DNA from: an uncultured Blautia sp.
GTDB taxonomy: Bacteria; Bacillota; Clostridia; Lachnospirales; Lachnospiraceae
Direction: 5' to 3'
Length of the DNA stretch: 36,293 nucleotides
Assembly (NCBI GenBank): GCA_934373235.1
Contig: CAKROW010000021.1
Span: 1 to 36,293 of the forward strand
Positions 6,200-14,780 of this stretch are shown here, piece by piece. A program made the translations under genes and the position numbers. The number at the start of each line of letters is the position of its first letter. The stretch's first letter is position 1. Below the pieces are notes generated by a model. It did no database searches. It was not told where the DNA came from and saw only the letters and a list, made by a program, of their open reading frames with translations.

Positions 6200-7651
6200 C
6201 TATTTCAGATCAAATGAGTGGAAATCAAAGGAGCCTTTTCCTTCATAGCAGAAAAACAGTGCTTCTTTTTTTCCAAGTCCGGCAAGCTTCGTGGAAAAAC
6301 CTTTCAGCTCTCTGGATGCCTGCACCGGGATCTCTGCTACCGGCTTCTCATTTTCTCTGGTTCTTATATAAACGATTCCGCTGGCATTTCCGCAGATATT
6401 GATACAAATTTCCTTTGTTTCAGACAGATCAAAATATTTATATCCCGCAACTGCTCCGTCACACATATGTGCCACATACTGGTCTTCACCAGATTCCCTG
6501 TCTCCGCCTTTCTGGGTAAGATAAGGATGTCCTGCCTTCGGATGCTTCAGCATACTTAAGAAACGGGTGCCTTTTTTTCCATATACATTGCAGGCAATAT
6601 AGGAAGGATAATGTCCAATCCCATTTAACGGACTTCCATTTAATCCGCAGGAAGTCATCTCCGCCTGACAGAATTTTCCATCCTTAAACTGAATTTCCTC
6701 TGCACAGGCCTGTCTGGAAGACTGCTTACGGTTGCTGTGTCTGTGATAGAAAATGTAATATTTTCCACCGATCTCGATCAGGCTTCCATGGGTATTGCCT
6801 GTGGAGTTTTTCGCACAGCTTACATCATTCACCCCCGGAAGTCCTATATCACCATTGCTGACCAGGATTCCTCCGTACTGAAAACCGCCGGTCGGGTGAT
6901 CGCTGACTGCATAGCACAGCTCATGGCTGTTCAGGGAGCTGTAAATAAAATAGTAGGTTCCGTTAAATTTCCGCATGGAGCTCGCTTCAAGAAATGCGTG
7001 TCCTTCATATGGAGTTCCCTTGGATTCCCTCTCTCCTGCCACACCAATATAACCAGGGCCTTTTTTTACAGTGAGCATATCTGACGGATCCAGCTCAAAG
7101 CACATTGGCCCGTGCTCTGTAGGTTTGGAACCATCCAGAAGGATCGGATTTCCCTGCAGTGCAAAACCGGTGTAAAGATACAGCTTTCCGTCATCGTCCA
7201 TAAAGATCGCCGGATCAAACTGGAACGGCTCTCCTTTTTTTCCGATGGGAGTATTATCTTTGTAGTGCACGTAACCGTAGAACTCATAATGCCCTGCCGG
7301 TTTGTCACAGACCGCAACAGAGATCATCTTGGTTCCACCCATAAAATAATAAAGATAAAAACGACCATCAGGCCCCTGCACCATATCAGGTGCAGCGAGG
7401 CCATTGGTCAGACGGATACGCGGTGCAGCGGGATCCTGTTCTCTTTTATAGATACATCCTTCGTATTTCCAGTTGCCCAGGTCGTCCACCGGAGCTGACC
7501 AGCAGACGTAATCTCCCAGGCAGAAGTTCAGTCCGTTAAACAGGTCATGGGAACCGTAAATATAAATCCTTCCATCTACGATATGCGGTTCCGCATCCGG
7601 TACATATTCGTAGCTTGGCAGATACGGGTTGAATGCCTGTTTTGTTTTCAT
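6200..7651 (-). CDS. Glycoside hydrolase family 43 (beta-xylosidase/alpha-arabinofuranosidase type)
   Basis: Inverting hydrolase with a five-bladed propeller, probably removing terminal xylose or arabinose. The 483-residue product has the expected catalytic set: base D19 (VPDAEPHIVDG), modulator D146 (FQFDPAIFMDDDG) and acid E222 (FLEASSM). Further blade motifs are RFYLYYFMGG and YYFIYSS. Residues about 390-483 form an extra beta-rich domain, possibly carbohydrate-binding. There is no signal peptide, so it should act in the cytoplasm on sugar brought in by the symporter gene 13 bp downstream. The ATG follows GGAGGAATTTTA. Exact specificity cannot be read from the sequence. Confidence 0.92.
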   Translation of the reverse strand: MKTKQAFNPYLPSYEYVPDAEPHIVDGRIYIYGSHDLFNGLNFCLGDYVCWSAPVDDLGNWKYEGCIYKREQDPAAPRIRLTNGLAAPDMVQGPDGRFYLYYFMGGTKMISVAVCDKPAGHYEFYGYVHYKDNTPIGKKGEPFQFDPAIFMDDDGKLYLYTGFALQGNPILLDGSKPTEHGPMCFELDPSDMLTVKKGPGYIGVAGERESKGTPYEGHAFLEASSMRKFNGTYYFIYSSLNSHELCYAVSDHPTGGFQYGGILVSNGDIGLPGVNDVSCAKNSTGNTHGSLIEIGGKYYIFYHRHSNRKQSSRQACAEEIQFKDGKFCQAEMTSCGLNGSPLNGIGHYPSYIACNVYGKKGTRFLSMLKHPKAGHPYLTQKGGDRESGEDQYVAHMCDGAVAGYKYFDLSETKEICINICGNASGIVYIRTRENEKPVAEIPVQASRELKGFSTKLAGLGKKEALFFCYEGKGSFDFHSFDLK

Positions 7652-7684
7652 TAAAATTCCTCCATATAATACGATTCTTTTACT

Positions 7685-8104
7685 TTATGCTTCAGCTTTT
7701 CTTCTGTTAAGGAAGCCTGAGACAATAGCGATCACAAGTGCAAGTACATAAGCTACAACGGCTACCTCAAAGGAAACTGTCAGTTTTGCAAGTCCGACGC
7801 TGACGCTCTGGATATAAGATGCTGCATTTTTTGCAAAAATAGCAGTTGCAATGGCTTCCAGGATCGCATAGATGATCGTCATGTTATCCCACATGGGGCG
7901 GTACCCCTTTGCCAGTGTCAGGATCATCTCCATAAGTCCTGCCACAACAGCGATCACGGTAAATACAACAATTACAGCTTCCAGATTGTTTTTTTCAGTG
8001 CCATACATAATGTATCCGATCAGTGCAACCACAAGGGCGATCACAGAAAGTCCTGATACATAAATGCCGGCTGCTGCTTTTCCAAAAAATTCCTTGATAC
8101 TCAT
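7685..8104 (-). CDS. Small four-helix membrane protein of unknown function
   Basis: Not recognised as a named family. The 139-residue product has four hydrophobic stretches (about residues 12-35, 42-66, 75-98 and 108-132) and a short basic end (NRRKAEA), predicting four membrane helices with both ends inside. It starts 12 bp after the GH3 stop, with a GGGAGG ribosome-binding site, and is followed 33 bp later by the GH43 gene, so it is part of the operon. Its position next to a membrane-tethered GH3 enzyme suggests a partner or scaffold role, but this is inference from adjacency alone. Confidence 0.75.
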   Translation of the reverse strand: MSIKEFFGKAAAGIYVSGLSVIALVVALIGYIMYGTEKNNLEAVIVVFTVIAVVAGLMEMILTLAKGYRPMWDNMTIIYAILEAIATAIFAKNAASYIQSVSVGLAKLTVSFEVAVVAYVLALVIAIVSGFLNRRKAEA

Positions 8105-8116
8105 CAGTTCTCCCTC

Positions 8117-11100
8117 CTACTGCTCTTTTCTGATCTTGCATGCCTTACGGATGTAAAGTGCCAGGCACAGAACTGTCAGTACACCAAAGAGTACATCCAC
8201 ACCGAGCAGGCCTTTCTGCCATACAGTAAGTACATAATCTACGCTTGTGTTGTCTGTTACACCATTCATAAGGTTACTGTTTACATACGCATACAGTGTA
8301 TAATGAAGAGATTCTTTGATCCGGTTCTGGATTGCAAGATCATTTTTCACAGTCTTTGCATTCAGATCACTGTAGGAATCCAGACTTGTATTAAGAAGAA
8401 GATCTGTTCCTGCCAGAAGTCCCTCTTCCCATCTCTGATAATCCTCAGAGGAAAGCATATCTGTATTCTCCCAGCCTTTGAATCCCCATTCATTTCTTAC
8501 AACTTCTGTACTCAGGCCTTCACTCATTCCAACCCATGTACAGCCGATACGATTGTATGCGTTCATAAGACCCTGGGCCTGTCCTTTTACAAAGCTTATC
8601 TGGAAACCACGGAGCTCATTTTCACGAAGTGCCTGCTCATTTCCGAATGTGGCAACACCGCTTCTGTTTACTTCCTGGTTGTTAAATGCAAAATGCTTTG
8701 GTGCAAGGATACAGCCTTTTTCCTGTGCTTTCAGGATCTCGGCAGCACCAAGTTCTCCTGTAAGGACACTGTCCTCGGAAAAATACTCCTGGTTTCTTCC
8801 GCAGTACGGTGTACGGTGCAGGTTCAGTCCCGGTGCATAAATGGTCGTGATATTGCTCCACAGGGAATCCTCTGCAAAAATATCTCCCTGCTCTGCTGCA
8901 AGATCTTTGTTGAAGGTTGCTGCAAGTGTAGGCTCTGTCGGGAATGTTCCACACTCATAGGATGCGTTCTCATCCTTGGAAGAAACATAACACGGATCCT
9001 CAGACTCGCTTGATTTCCAGTATGTAGAAAGTGTTTTTCCGCCAAATGCATCCAGGATTCCGTTCGGTCCGTCTGCATCGCATCCACCTACCAGGTCAAT
9101 GGAAGCGATCGGCTCAATACCAGAGCCTCCAAGCTGGATAAAGTTGCATGCCTCGTCCAGACTAATCTGGCTGAGCAGCTGATCCCATTTTTCATCGTCA
9201 TAGCCAAGACCTTTCAGATCAATAATATGAAGATCTCCGTCCTGTCCCCATTTCACCTCAGATGTGTCATCATTCTTGGAAACAGTATAGGTATCTCCCT
9301 TGATCAGTTTCTGCATATCTTCAGTAGCCTCAACACTGTCATAAGTTTTCGGCCAGGTTGCCTCCCAGTCATTTCTGGAAAGATAGGTAACGGTTCCGTC
9401 CTGGAAGTTATTGAGATCTGCCTCATCAAACTGGTTGGTGATCTCATTTCCTGTTGCATAAGACATTGCGTAAGTAGTTGTATCAAGGCTGTCCTCTTTA
9501 TAGGATACTGCCAGTTCTTTATTTCCATCTGCATCCATGCCGTCTTCTGTTGTATAGCCTTTTGCAGCAAGGATATTGTTCAACGCATCATGTGCACCGT
9601 TTCCAACTGCAAAGTAATAATCACCAGCATCCATAATATAGGTCTTTGCTGTTGTGTAATCATAACTTGCAAAATATTCCTTGGGTGCTGTAACCTCCAC
9701 AGTCTCAGACTCACCCGGTTTCAGCTCTTTTGTTTTCTCAAAACCAACCAGTTGAACGGAAGCTTTCTCCACATTGTTTTCTTTGTCATAATCTGTGTAA
9801 GGAGTCTGCGCATAAAGCTGTACAACATCTTTACCTGCCACATCTCCTGTATTTTTTACTTCAACGGAAACTGTTACGGAATCGCCCTCGTAGTCGAAAT
9901 TTTTGATATTCTGCTCAAATGTTGTATAGGAAAGTCCGTAGCCAAATCCATAGGAAACCTCATCATCATAGTTCCAGGTGCCATTGTCATTGGAAGCTCC
10001 TGCTGCGCTGTCTGCGTTTCCCTGTTTCAGAACAGTATCTTCATATCTTGTCTCATAATATTTATATCCTGTGTAAATACCTTCGCTCTCTACCAGGTAA
10101 TTGGAACCGCTGTAATTGGAAGCTCCGAAATTATCATCTGTGGCGTTTGTGAAAGTATAACTTCCGAAGTTCGCCATAGCCGGAGATGAAACAGAGCTTA
10201 CTGCATAGGTATCCGGCAGATGTCCGGAAGGACTTACCTCACCTGTAAGAACAGATGCAACTCCCTGAAGTCCTACAGTTCCCGGCTCACCGATCCAGAG
10301 GATACTGTCGATATCTTTGTCTTCTTTCAGTTCCTCGATCTCCATCGGGTTATTGGAATTGATAAGAACGATGACCTTGTCAAAATTCTTCTTTGCTTCA
10401 TTGATCATGTCACGTTCCACATCCTGAAGTCCAAGTGCCAGATGTGTTCCGTCACCATCCTGCACATTGTCTGTGCTGGTTCCGAAATCATCTGCCTCAC
10501 TGCCCTGACGTCCGATCACAACAACTGCCGCATCATTGTAATCGCCGTAGCTCTCACGTTCTGTATCTGTGTATTTCTCAACAGGAACCTCACCTGTACG
10601 GATGGTCTGTGCTTCCATCTCCGCACCTGTAAATCCAAACCACGTCGGTGCAAGTGACATACGTTTGTAATCCTTACTCATCTTCTCGTAGAAGCTCCAC
10701 ATGGCAGGATTTACCTGGATCCCCGCATTTTCAAAACAGTCCTTAAAACTCAGATCCTGTTTTGCAGGTGAACTGCTTCCTACCGTTCCTCCATATACCG
10801 GTGCATAGCTTGTCATTCCAAAAAGAGTTACTTTTGGAGAATTTTTAAGAGGAAGCGCCTGGTTGTCATTTTTCAGAAGCACAGTTCCTTCTTCCTGGAT
10901 CTTTGTCATAACATCATTTCTGGCATTGATAAGATCTGTTGTGTTGTCATAATCTGACTTGTAATAATAGGCGTCATCACTGTCACTGGTCTCACCGGAA
11001 ACGGAAATGTTAGTCGTTCCCAGATATTCATTAATCTTTGATGCCCACGCATTGGCAATAGTAGTTGTTCCAAGCGCCACCACCAGAAGCGAGGATGTGA

Positions 11101-11146
11101 GGCCTGTGAGACCACGCAGAGCCCTTGTGGATCGTTTGTTCTTCAT
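8117..11146 (-). CDS. Membrane-anchored family 3 glycoside hydrolase with permuted domain order
   Basis: Retaining beta-glycosidase of 1009 residues. Order: N-terminal membrane helix (about 12-34); the GH3 C-terminal alpha/beta domain (about 85-415) with the acid/base motif GSEADD (E217); a fibronectin-III-like domain (about 420-515); the catalytic TIM barrel (about 650-960) with KHFAFNNQEVNR and nucleophile candidate D896 in GWENTDML; and a C-terminal helix (about 980-998) followed by basic RKACKIRKEQ. Most GH3 enzymes have the barrel first; this reversed order is known from rumen Clostridia beta-glucosidases (Ruminococcus albus, Butyrivibrio). Both ends appear membrane-inserted, placing the catalytic domains outside. 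The start at 11146 is chosen for GGAGG nine bases upstream; an ATG 84 bp earlier lacks one and would interrupt the signal-anchor layout. Confidence 0.9.
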   Translation of the reverse strand: MKNKRSTRALRGLTGLTSSLLVVALGTTTIANAWASKINEYLGTTNISVSGETSDSDDAYYYKSDYDNTTDLINARNDVMTKIQEEGTVLLKNDNQALPLKNSPKVTLFGMTSYAPVYGGTVGSSSPAKQDLSFKDCFENAGIQVNPAMWSFYEKMSKDYKRMSLAPTWFGFTGAEMEAQTIRTGEVPVEKYTDTERESYGDYNDAAVVVIGRQGSEADDFGTSTDNVQDGDGTHLALGLQDVERDMINEAKKNFDKVIVLINSNNPMEIEELKEDKDIDSILWIGEPGTVGLQGVASVLTGEVSPSGHLPDTYAVSSVSSPAMANFGSYTFTNATDDNFGASNYSGSNYLVESEGIYTGYKYYETRYEDTVLKQGNADSAAGASNDNGTWNYDDEVSYGFGYGLSYTTFEQNIKNFDYEGDSVTVSVEVKNTGDVAGKDVVQLYAQTPYTDYDKENNVEKASVQLVGFEKTKELKPGESETVEVTAPKEYFASYDYTTAKTYIMDAGDYYFAVGNGAHDALNNILAAKGYTTEDGMDADGNKELAVSYKEDSLDTTTYAMSYATGNEITNQFDEADLNNFQDGTVTYLSRNDWEATWPKTYDSVEATEDMQKLIKGDTYTVSKNDDTSEVKWGQDGDLHIIDLKGLGYDDEKWDQLLSQISLDEACNFIQLGGSGIEPIASIDLVGGCDADGPNGILDAFGGKTLSTYWKSSESEDPCYVSSKDENASYECGTFPTEPTLAATFNKDLAAEQGDIFAEDSLWSNITTIYAPGLNLHRTPYCGRNQEYFSEDSVLTGELGAAEILKAQEKGCILAPKHFAFNNQEVNRSGVATFGNEQALRENELRGFQISFVKGQAQGLMNAYNRIGCTWVGMSEGLSTEVVRNEWGFKGWENTDMLSSEDYQRWEEGLLAGTDLLLNTSLDSYSDLNAKTVKNDLAIQNRIKESLHYTLYAYVNSNLMNGVTDNTSVDYVLTVWQKGLLGVDVLFGVLTVLCLALYIRKACKIRKEQ

Positions 11147-11184
11147 CTTCTCTTTCCTCCCGAAGTTTAAGTTTATCAGTTGTA

Positions 11185-11196
11185 TGGAGTATATCA
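11185..11196 (-). promoter_or_regulatory. Extended -10 promoter of the GH3 operon
   Basis: TGATATACT on the minus strand (-10 hexamer at 11188-11193, TG at 11195-11196) lies about 40 bp upstream of the GH3 start codon. No good -35 is present, which is usual for an activator-dependent or extended -10 promoter. Confidence 0.5.
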
Positions 11197-11220
11197 TCGA
11201 ATTTTCATTCTTTTGCATTT

Positions 11221-11255
11221 TTACCGCCAACGGTAATTTTTTGTACGTAATCGGA
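11221..11255 (-). promoter_or_regulatory. Operator candidate: palindrome and LytTR-like half-sites
   Basis: Positions 11221-11236 form a perfect palindrome (TTACCG-TTGG-CGGTAA on the minus strand). Its left arm also reads ACCGTTGGC (11226-11234), close to the LytTR consensus ACCGTTnAG. A weaker match, TCCGATTAC (11247-11255), starts exactly 21 bp upstream, the spacing LytTR dimers use. The proximal site ends about 10 bp upstream of the expected -35 position, where activators often bind. Confidence 0.45.
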
Positions 11256-11406
11256 ATGGGATTTTTGTATAGTTTTACTACGCATTATTAATATTGCACA
11301 TATTATTTGTATATTTTTTATGCAATTTTAACAATCGATCAGATGAATATTCGCACTATACTACATTGCCTGCTCTGATCTACATTCTGAAATCTACCTG
11401 TAATCT

Positions 11407-13818
11407 TTACCTTTCTATCATGACTGTACAACTGTATGCTTTCTTCTCATCCTCAACACGTATCACTGCGTTTCCGCTTTCTCCCATGCGGATCACAGCC
11501 ATAGCCTCCCCGTAATATGTCTTCGTGGTATCCTGTGCATAATTTCCCTCCACATAGGCACAGGCACTGCCAAGGCCTTCCAGGGTTCCGTTCTCCACTG
11601 AAACTTTCAGCTCATGCTTTTCCATGGGCTTCCAGTTCCCCTGGCTGTCCGTGTACTGCAACGGGATAAAAACAAGTTCTCCTGATTTTGCCATTTTGGT
11701 TTCCGGGCGTATTGACAGCATAGTATCATTTTCCGCTGTTTTCAACGTCTGGCGTCCCAGTTCCCGGCCATCTTTACTGTAGGAAACTGCTGTGATCTCA
11801 CCATCGTGATAAATAACATTAAATTTTGTTCTGCACTTTTTTACCTTTTTCCGGCCTGCGGTTTTTCCGTTGATCTTTAATTCCACCTCTGCTGCCCGGG
11901 CAAAAACCTCCACTTCTGCCTTCTCACCATCACAGCCACGCCAGGACCAGCTCTCTACTGCTTTCGTAAGTGCCCAGCCGGTAAGCTGGAGTTTTTCCTT
12001 CTGATACACAGGTTTTACTGCGATAAACGGACCTTTTGCCTGTTCAAAAGCGACTCTTGTGTAAGCAGCCTCCGCTCTTGGTTTTCCAAGCAGATCGATG
12101 CGTCCGTTGTTTCCCGTCATTCTGGTATGCGGCTCCACACCCTGGTAATCACTGTATTCTGCCGCACCATCGCCGGTCTCGCCGATATAATCCCATCCGG
12201 TCCACACAAAATCTCCGATGATCCGCTTGTTCTTTTTTGCAATCTCCCAGAAATCATATGCATCTTTACAAAAAGTTTCACTTCCCAGGATCAGACGCTT
12301 CGGATATTTTTTCAGATCATGCTTATAGCGAAAGATTCCGTAATTATAGCCAGCAATATCCATGGCAGCATAGGCATCTTTTGTCTTCCAGTCACATGGA
12401 GGAAGGGTAGCTCCCATTTTCATGAAATAATCCCCGGCCAGGCATGCCAGTGTGTTATAGAATTCACTTCCTACCGGTTTTTTCTTTTGGGATGCATCTT
12501 TTGCCGCATTTTCTGCTGTTTTTTCAGCTTTATCATCACTGTATACACCAAGTCCGATGGAGCTTAAAAAATTAAAGAAAATATTAATCCCACAGGTAAC
12601 TGGTCTTGTACTGTCCAGACTATGGAGATATTCTGTCATAGATCTGGTAAAGGCAATTCCCTTCTTCTGTGCAGTCTCGGCAACTTCATTTCCTGTTGAA
12701 TACATGATCACAGATGGATGATTAAAGTCTTTTTCCACCATATCCCGGAGATCCTGTTTCCACCAGTCTTTCAGATCTGTGGCATAATCATATCTGGTTT
12801 TGTGGATATACCAGACATCAACATATTCATCCATCATCAACATTCCCTGACGGTCGCAGGCATCCAGAAGTGCTTTTGAGCATGGATAATGGGAAGAACG
12901 GATGGCATTATAACCGTTTTCTTTCAGGATACGCACCTTTCGCTCCTCTGCCTCCGGGAGTGTACAGGCGCCAAGAAGTCCGTTGTCATGATGGACACAG
13001 GCCCCCCGGAGAATCACCCGTTTTCCATTTATGGTCATTCCTTCCCGCTCATTCCAGCGAAGTGTGCGCACACCAAAATGTTCTGTTACCTGATCATTTC
13101 CGAATGTTGCATTTACTGTATACAGATAAGGAGAATCCGGGCTCCAGAGTTCTGCATCCGGGATTTCCACAAGAAATACTGCTTTCGGCTCCCGGGTACT
13201 GTTTTTTTCTGATACTTTTTTCTCTGACATTTTTTCTTCCGAAACCACGGCCTGCTCTCCGTCACGGATCTGGATCTTCACGTTTCCAGGGATTGAAGTT
13301 TTCACCTCTATCCGGATCTGTGCCGGATCAAGACTGACCGTCTGAATACTGATTCCATTTACCGGAATATGTTTTTTTTCTCCAAGATAAAGATTCACCG
13401 GACGATAGATTCCGGTTCCGGAATACCAGCGGCTGTTGGGCTGATCTGCATTTCTGGCGATCACGCGGATGCTGTTCTCTGCTCCGTATCGCAGAAATCG
13501 GTTCAGCTCCACATAAAAATTCGTATAACCGTATGGTCGAAACGCCGCCTTTTTTTCATTGACATATATTTCTGCATTGTGATATACACCCTCAAACTCC
13601 AGAACGGCTTTTTTATCCACATCTTCTTCCGGGACAAAAAAGTGTTTTGTGTATTCGTAATCACCGCCAATATACCAACCGATATTTCCCTCGCCCCTGC
13701 TTTCTTCACTGCGCAGCTCACTGCGCATGGCATCATGCGGAAGTGTTACTTTTTTCTCCGGTTCTTCCCTTGTCAGGCATCTGCAGATCCAGTTTTTGTT
13801 AAAATCTCTTTTCTCCAT
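11407..13818 (-). CDS. Glycoside hydrolase family 2 (beta-galactosidase type)
   Basis: Retaining exo-glycosidase, 803 residues. It has the sugar-binding domain (about 45-145; NSRWYSGTGIYRPV), an Ig-like domain (150-255) and the TIM barrel from about 260 (GACVHHDNGLLGAC, NAIRSSHYPCS). Acid/base is E378 in YSTGNEVAE and the nucleophile is E514 in LGSETF. C-terminal beta domains resembling DUF4982 and a final Ig-like domain (GELVFIPLQYTD...) follow from about 600. Two lysine/glutamate-rich inserts occur at about 193-212 and 428-448. There is no signal peptide, so it is cytoplasmic. It lies upstream of the GH3 gene, separated by 260 bp that contain a separate promoter. Substrate could be beta-galactosides, mannosides or glucuronides; it cannot be fixed from motifs. 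Confidence 0.92.
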   Translation of the reverse strand: MEKRDFNKNWICRCLTREEPEKKVTLPHDAMRSELRSEESRGEGNIGWYIGGDYEYTKHFFVPEEDVDKKAVLEFEGVYHNAEIYVNEKKAAFRPYGYTNFYVELNRFLRYGAENSIRVIARNADQPNSRWYSGTGIYRPVNLYLGEKKHIPVNGISIQTVSLDPAQIRIEVKTSIPGNVKIQIRDGEQAVVSEEKMSEKKVSEKNSTREPKAVFLVEIPDAELWSPDSPYLYTVNATFGNDQVTEHFGVRTLRWNEREGMTINGKRVILRGACVHHDNGLLGACTLPEAEERKVRILKENGYNAIRSSHYPCSKALLDACDRQGMLMMDEYVDVWYIHKTRYDYATDLKDWWKQDLRDMVEKDFNHPSVIMYSTGNEVAETAQKKGIAFTRSMTEYLHSLDSTRPVTCGINIFFNFLSSIGLGVYSDDKAEKTAENAAKDASQKKKPVGSEFYNTLACLAGDYFMKMGATLPPCDWKTKDAYAAMDIAGYNYGIFRYKHDLKKYPKRLILGSETFCKDAYDFWEIAKKNKRIIGDFVWTGWDYIGETGDGAAEYSDYQGVEPHTRMTGNNGRIDLLGKPRAEAAYTRVAFEQAKGPFIAVKPVYQKEKLQLTGWALTKAVESWSWRGCDGEKAEVEVFARAAEVELKINGKTAGRKKVKKCRTKFNVIYHDGEITAVSYSKDGRELGRQTLKTAENDTMLSIRPETKMAKSGELVFIPLQYTDSQGNWKPMEKHELKVSVENGTLEGLGSACAYVEGNYAQDTTKTYYGEAMAVIRMGESGNAVIRVEDEKKAYSCTVMIER

Positions 13819-13892
13819 GATCTATTCCTTTTCTTTCATACAATTTTCCGTGGGTAAAGCAGACATTCGCAGTGTGATCCTGCTCGGGACAC

Positions 13893-13929
13893 AAAAAAAC
13901 CGGGCAGCACATTCTTCTGTGTTGTCCGG
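13893..13929 (-). terminator. Terminator downstream of the MFS relic
   Basis: CCGGACAACACA and TGTGCTGCCCGG pair (two mismatches) around GAAGAA on the minus strand, followed by seven T. It lies about 150 bp after the MFS-relic stop and just upstream of the GH2 gene, so it insulates GH2 from upstream reading. The rest of 13819-14075 holds no visible gene. Confidence 0.75.
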
Positions 13930-14075
13930 CTGCTTTCTCTCTGTAATAAACTATAACTGCTGTACACTGAAAATGCAAACACAGCTGACGTTCAAAATCT
14001 GACCGTTCACGCTACTGTTTACGGATATTATTTTATAGGATATTTTTTTACAGAAATCGCAAAGGGACCCGGAGG

Positions 14076-14231
14076 TTATAATAACCCCTGAGTTCCTGCA
14101 ATAAATGGTACCAGTGCTAACTGGATAGCGCTGACAACTACTGCCAGAACCAGACATCCGGTATAAGATCCGCTTCTGTCATAAATCTGAGCATAAATAA
14201 GCTTTCTGAAGAGCTGGAAATCGGAAACCAT
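14076..14231 (-). pseudogene. C-terminal relic of a major facilitator transporter
   Basis: A minus-strand frame ending at TAA 14076-14078 reads RKLIYAQIYDRSGSYTGCLV, then LAVVVSAIQLALVPFIAGTQ. The first part matches the cytoplasmic loop and last transmembrane helix of MFS transporters such as the oxalate/formate-antiporter group (pattern G-K-I-Y-D-x-T-G-S-Y). All the upstream part, about 350 residues, is missing. The frame runs directly into the back of the sigma-54 activator relic on the other strand, with a junction near 14190-14205. Relic status is clear; the exact subfamily is a guess. Confidence 0.65.
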
Positions 14232-14579
14232 ACGGTTTCTCCTGAACTTCTGGATGTTTTTTGTAATTATGAATGGCCTGGTAATATCAGAGAATTAAAG
14301 AATATTTTAGAAAAAATGCTGATCATGTCAGAAAGCAGTGAACTCACACTTTCTGATATCCCGGAATATCTTTCTTCAAAAATGAAAGCTCCCGTAAAAA
14401 AAGTGGTGTCTGTTCCTTCCTCTTCGCAGGAAGAAGAACATATTATTTCTGTACTCAGTAAATATAACGGAAACCTCTCTCAGGCAGCACGGGAACTTCA
14501 GCTCTCACGAAGTACTCTTTATCGTCGGATTGAAAAATTAGGTCTTGAAATGGAATTCCATATTACCAAAAGATCCTGA
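14202..14579 (+). pseudogene. 3' relic of a sigma-54-dependent transcriptional activator
   Basis: The frame ending at the TGA 14577-14579 carries the end of the AAA+ domain, including the diagnostic NYEWPGNIRELKNILEKML, then a linker and a Fis-type helix-turn-helix (EEEHIISVLSKYNGNLSQAA ... LSRSTLYRRIEKLGLE). The Walker A, GAFTGA and sensor regions that belong upstream are gone, so no functional enhancer-binding protein remains. An internal ATG at 14316 could at most yield an 87-residue DNA-binding fragment and has no convincing ribosome-binding site. It abuts an MFS relic on the opposite strand, suggesting a divergent pair that suffered a central deletion. Confidence 0.8.
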
Positions 14580-14723
14580 GCAAAAAAGATTCTGCATTTA
14601 CTATTTCTGCAGTTATCATCTGATTATATTTTAAATTTTCAGAATAATTAGTTAGTCTAAACTTATCAGGTTGTATTGTTCGGAAAATTATGCATTTTTT
14701 CACTGGATTTTTTTTATCAGGTA

Positions 14724-14732
14724 TGCTACTAT
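14724..14732 (+). promoter_or_regulatory. Possible extended -10 promoter of the CDF gene
   Basis: TGCTACTAT fits TGnTAnnAT, 48 bp upstream of the start codon; the -35 is poor. The rest of 14580-14780 shows no gene. Confidence 0.35.
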
Positions 14733-14780
14733 CATCAGAAACATATAAACCTTTTATTTATTTTGGGGGAATTTGAAATT

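Noticed and set aside
9227..10189. A 320-codon plus-strand frame inside the GH3 gene
   Set aside because: It is antisense to a well-supported hydrolase gene and its composition (Ile/Cys/Ser-rich) is typical of an opposite-strand shadow.
14316..14579. An intact 87-residue regulator gene
   Set aside because: The frame continues upstream through a clear AAA+ activator motif, so the ATG is internal to a truncated gene; it is annotated as a relic.
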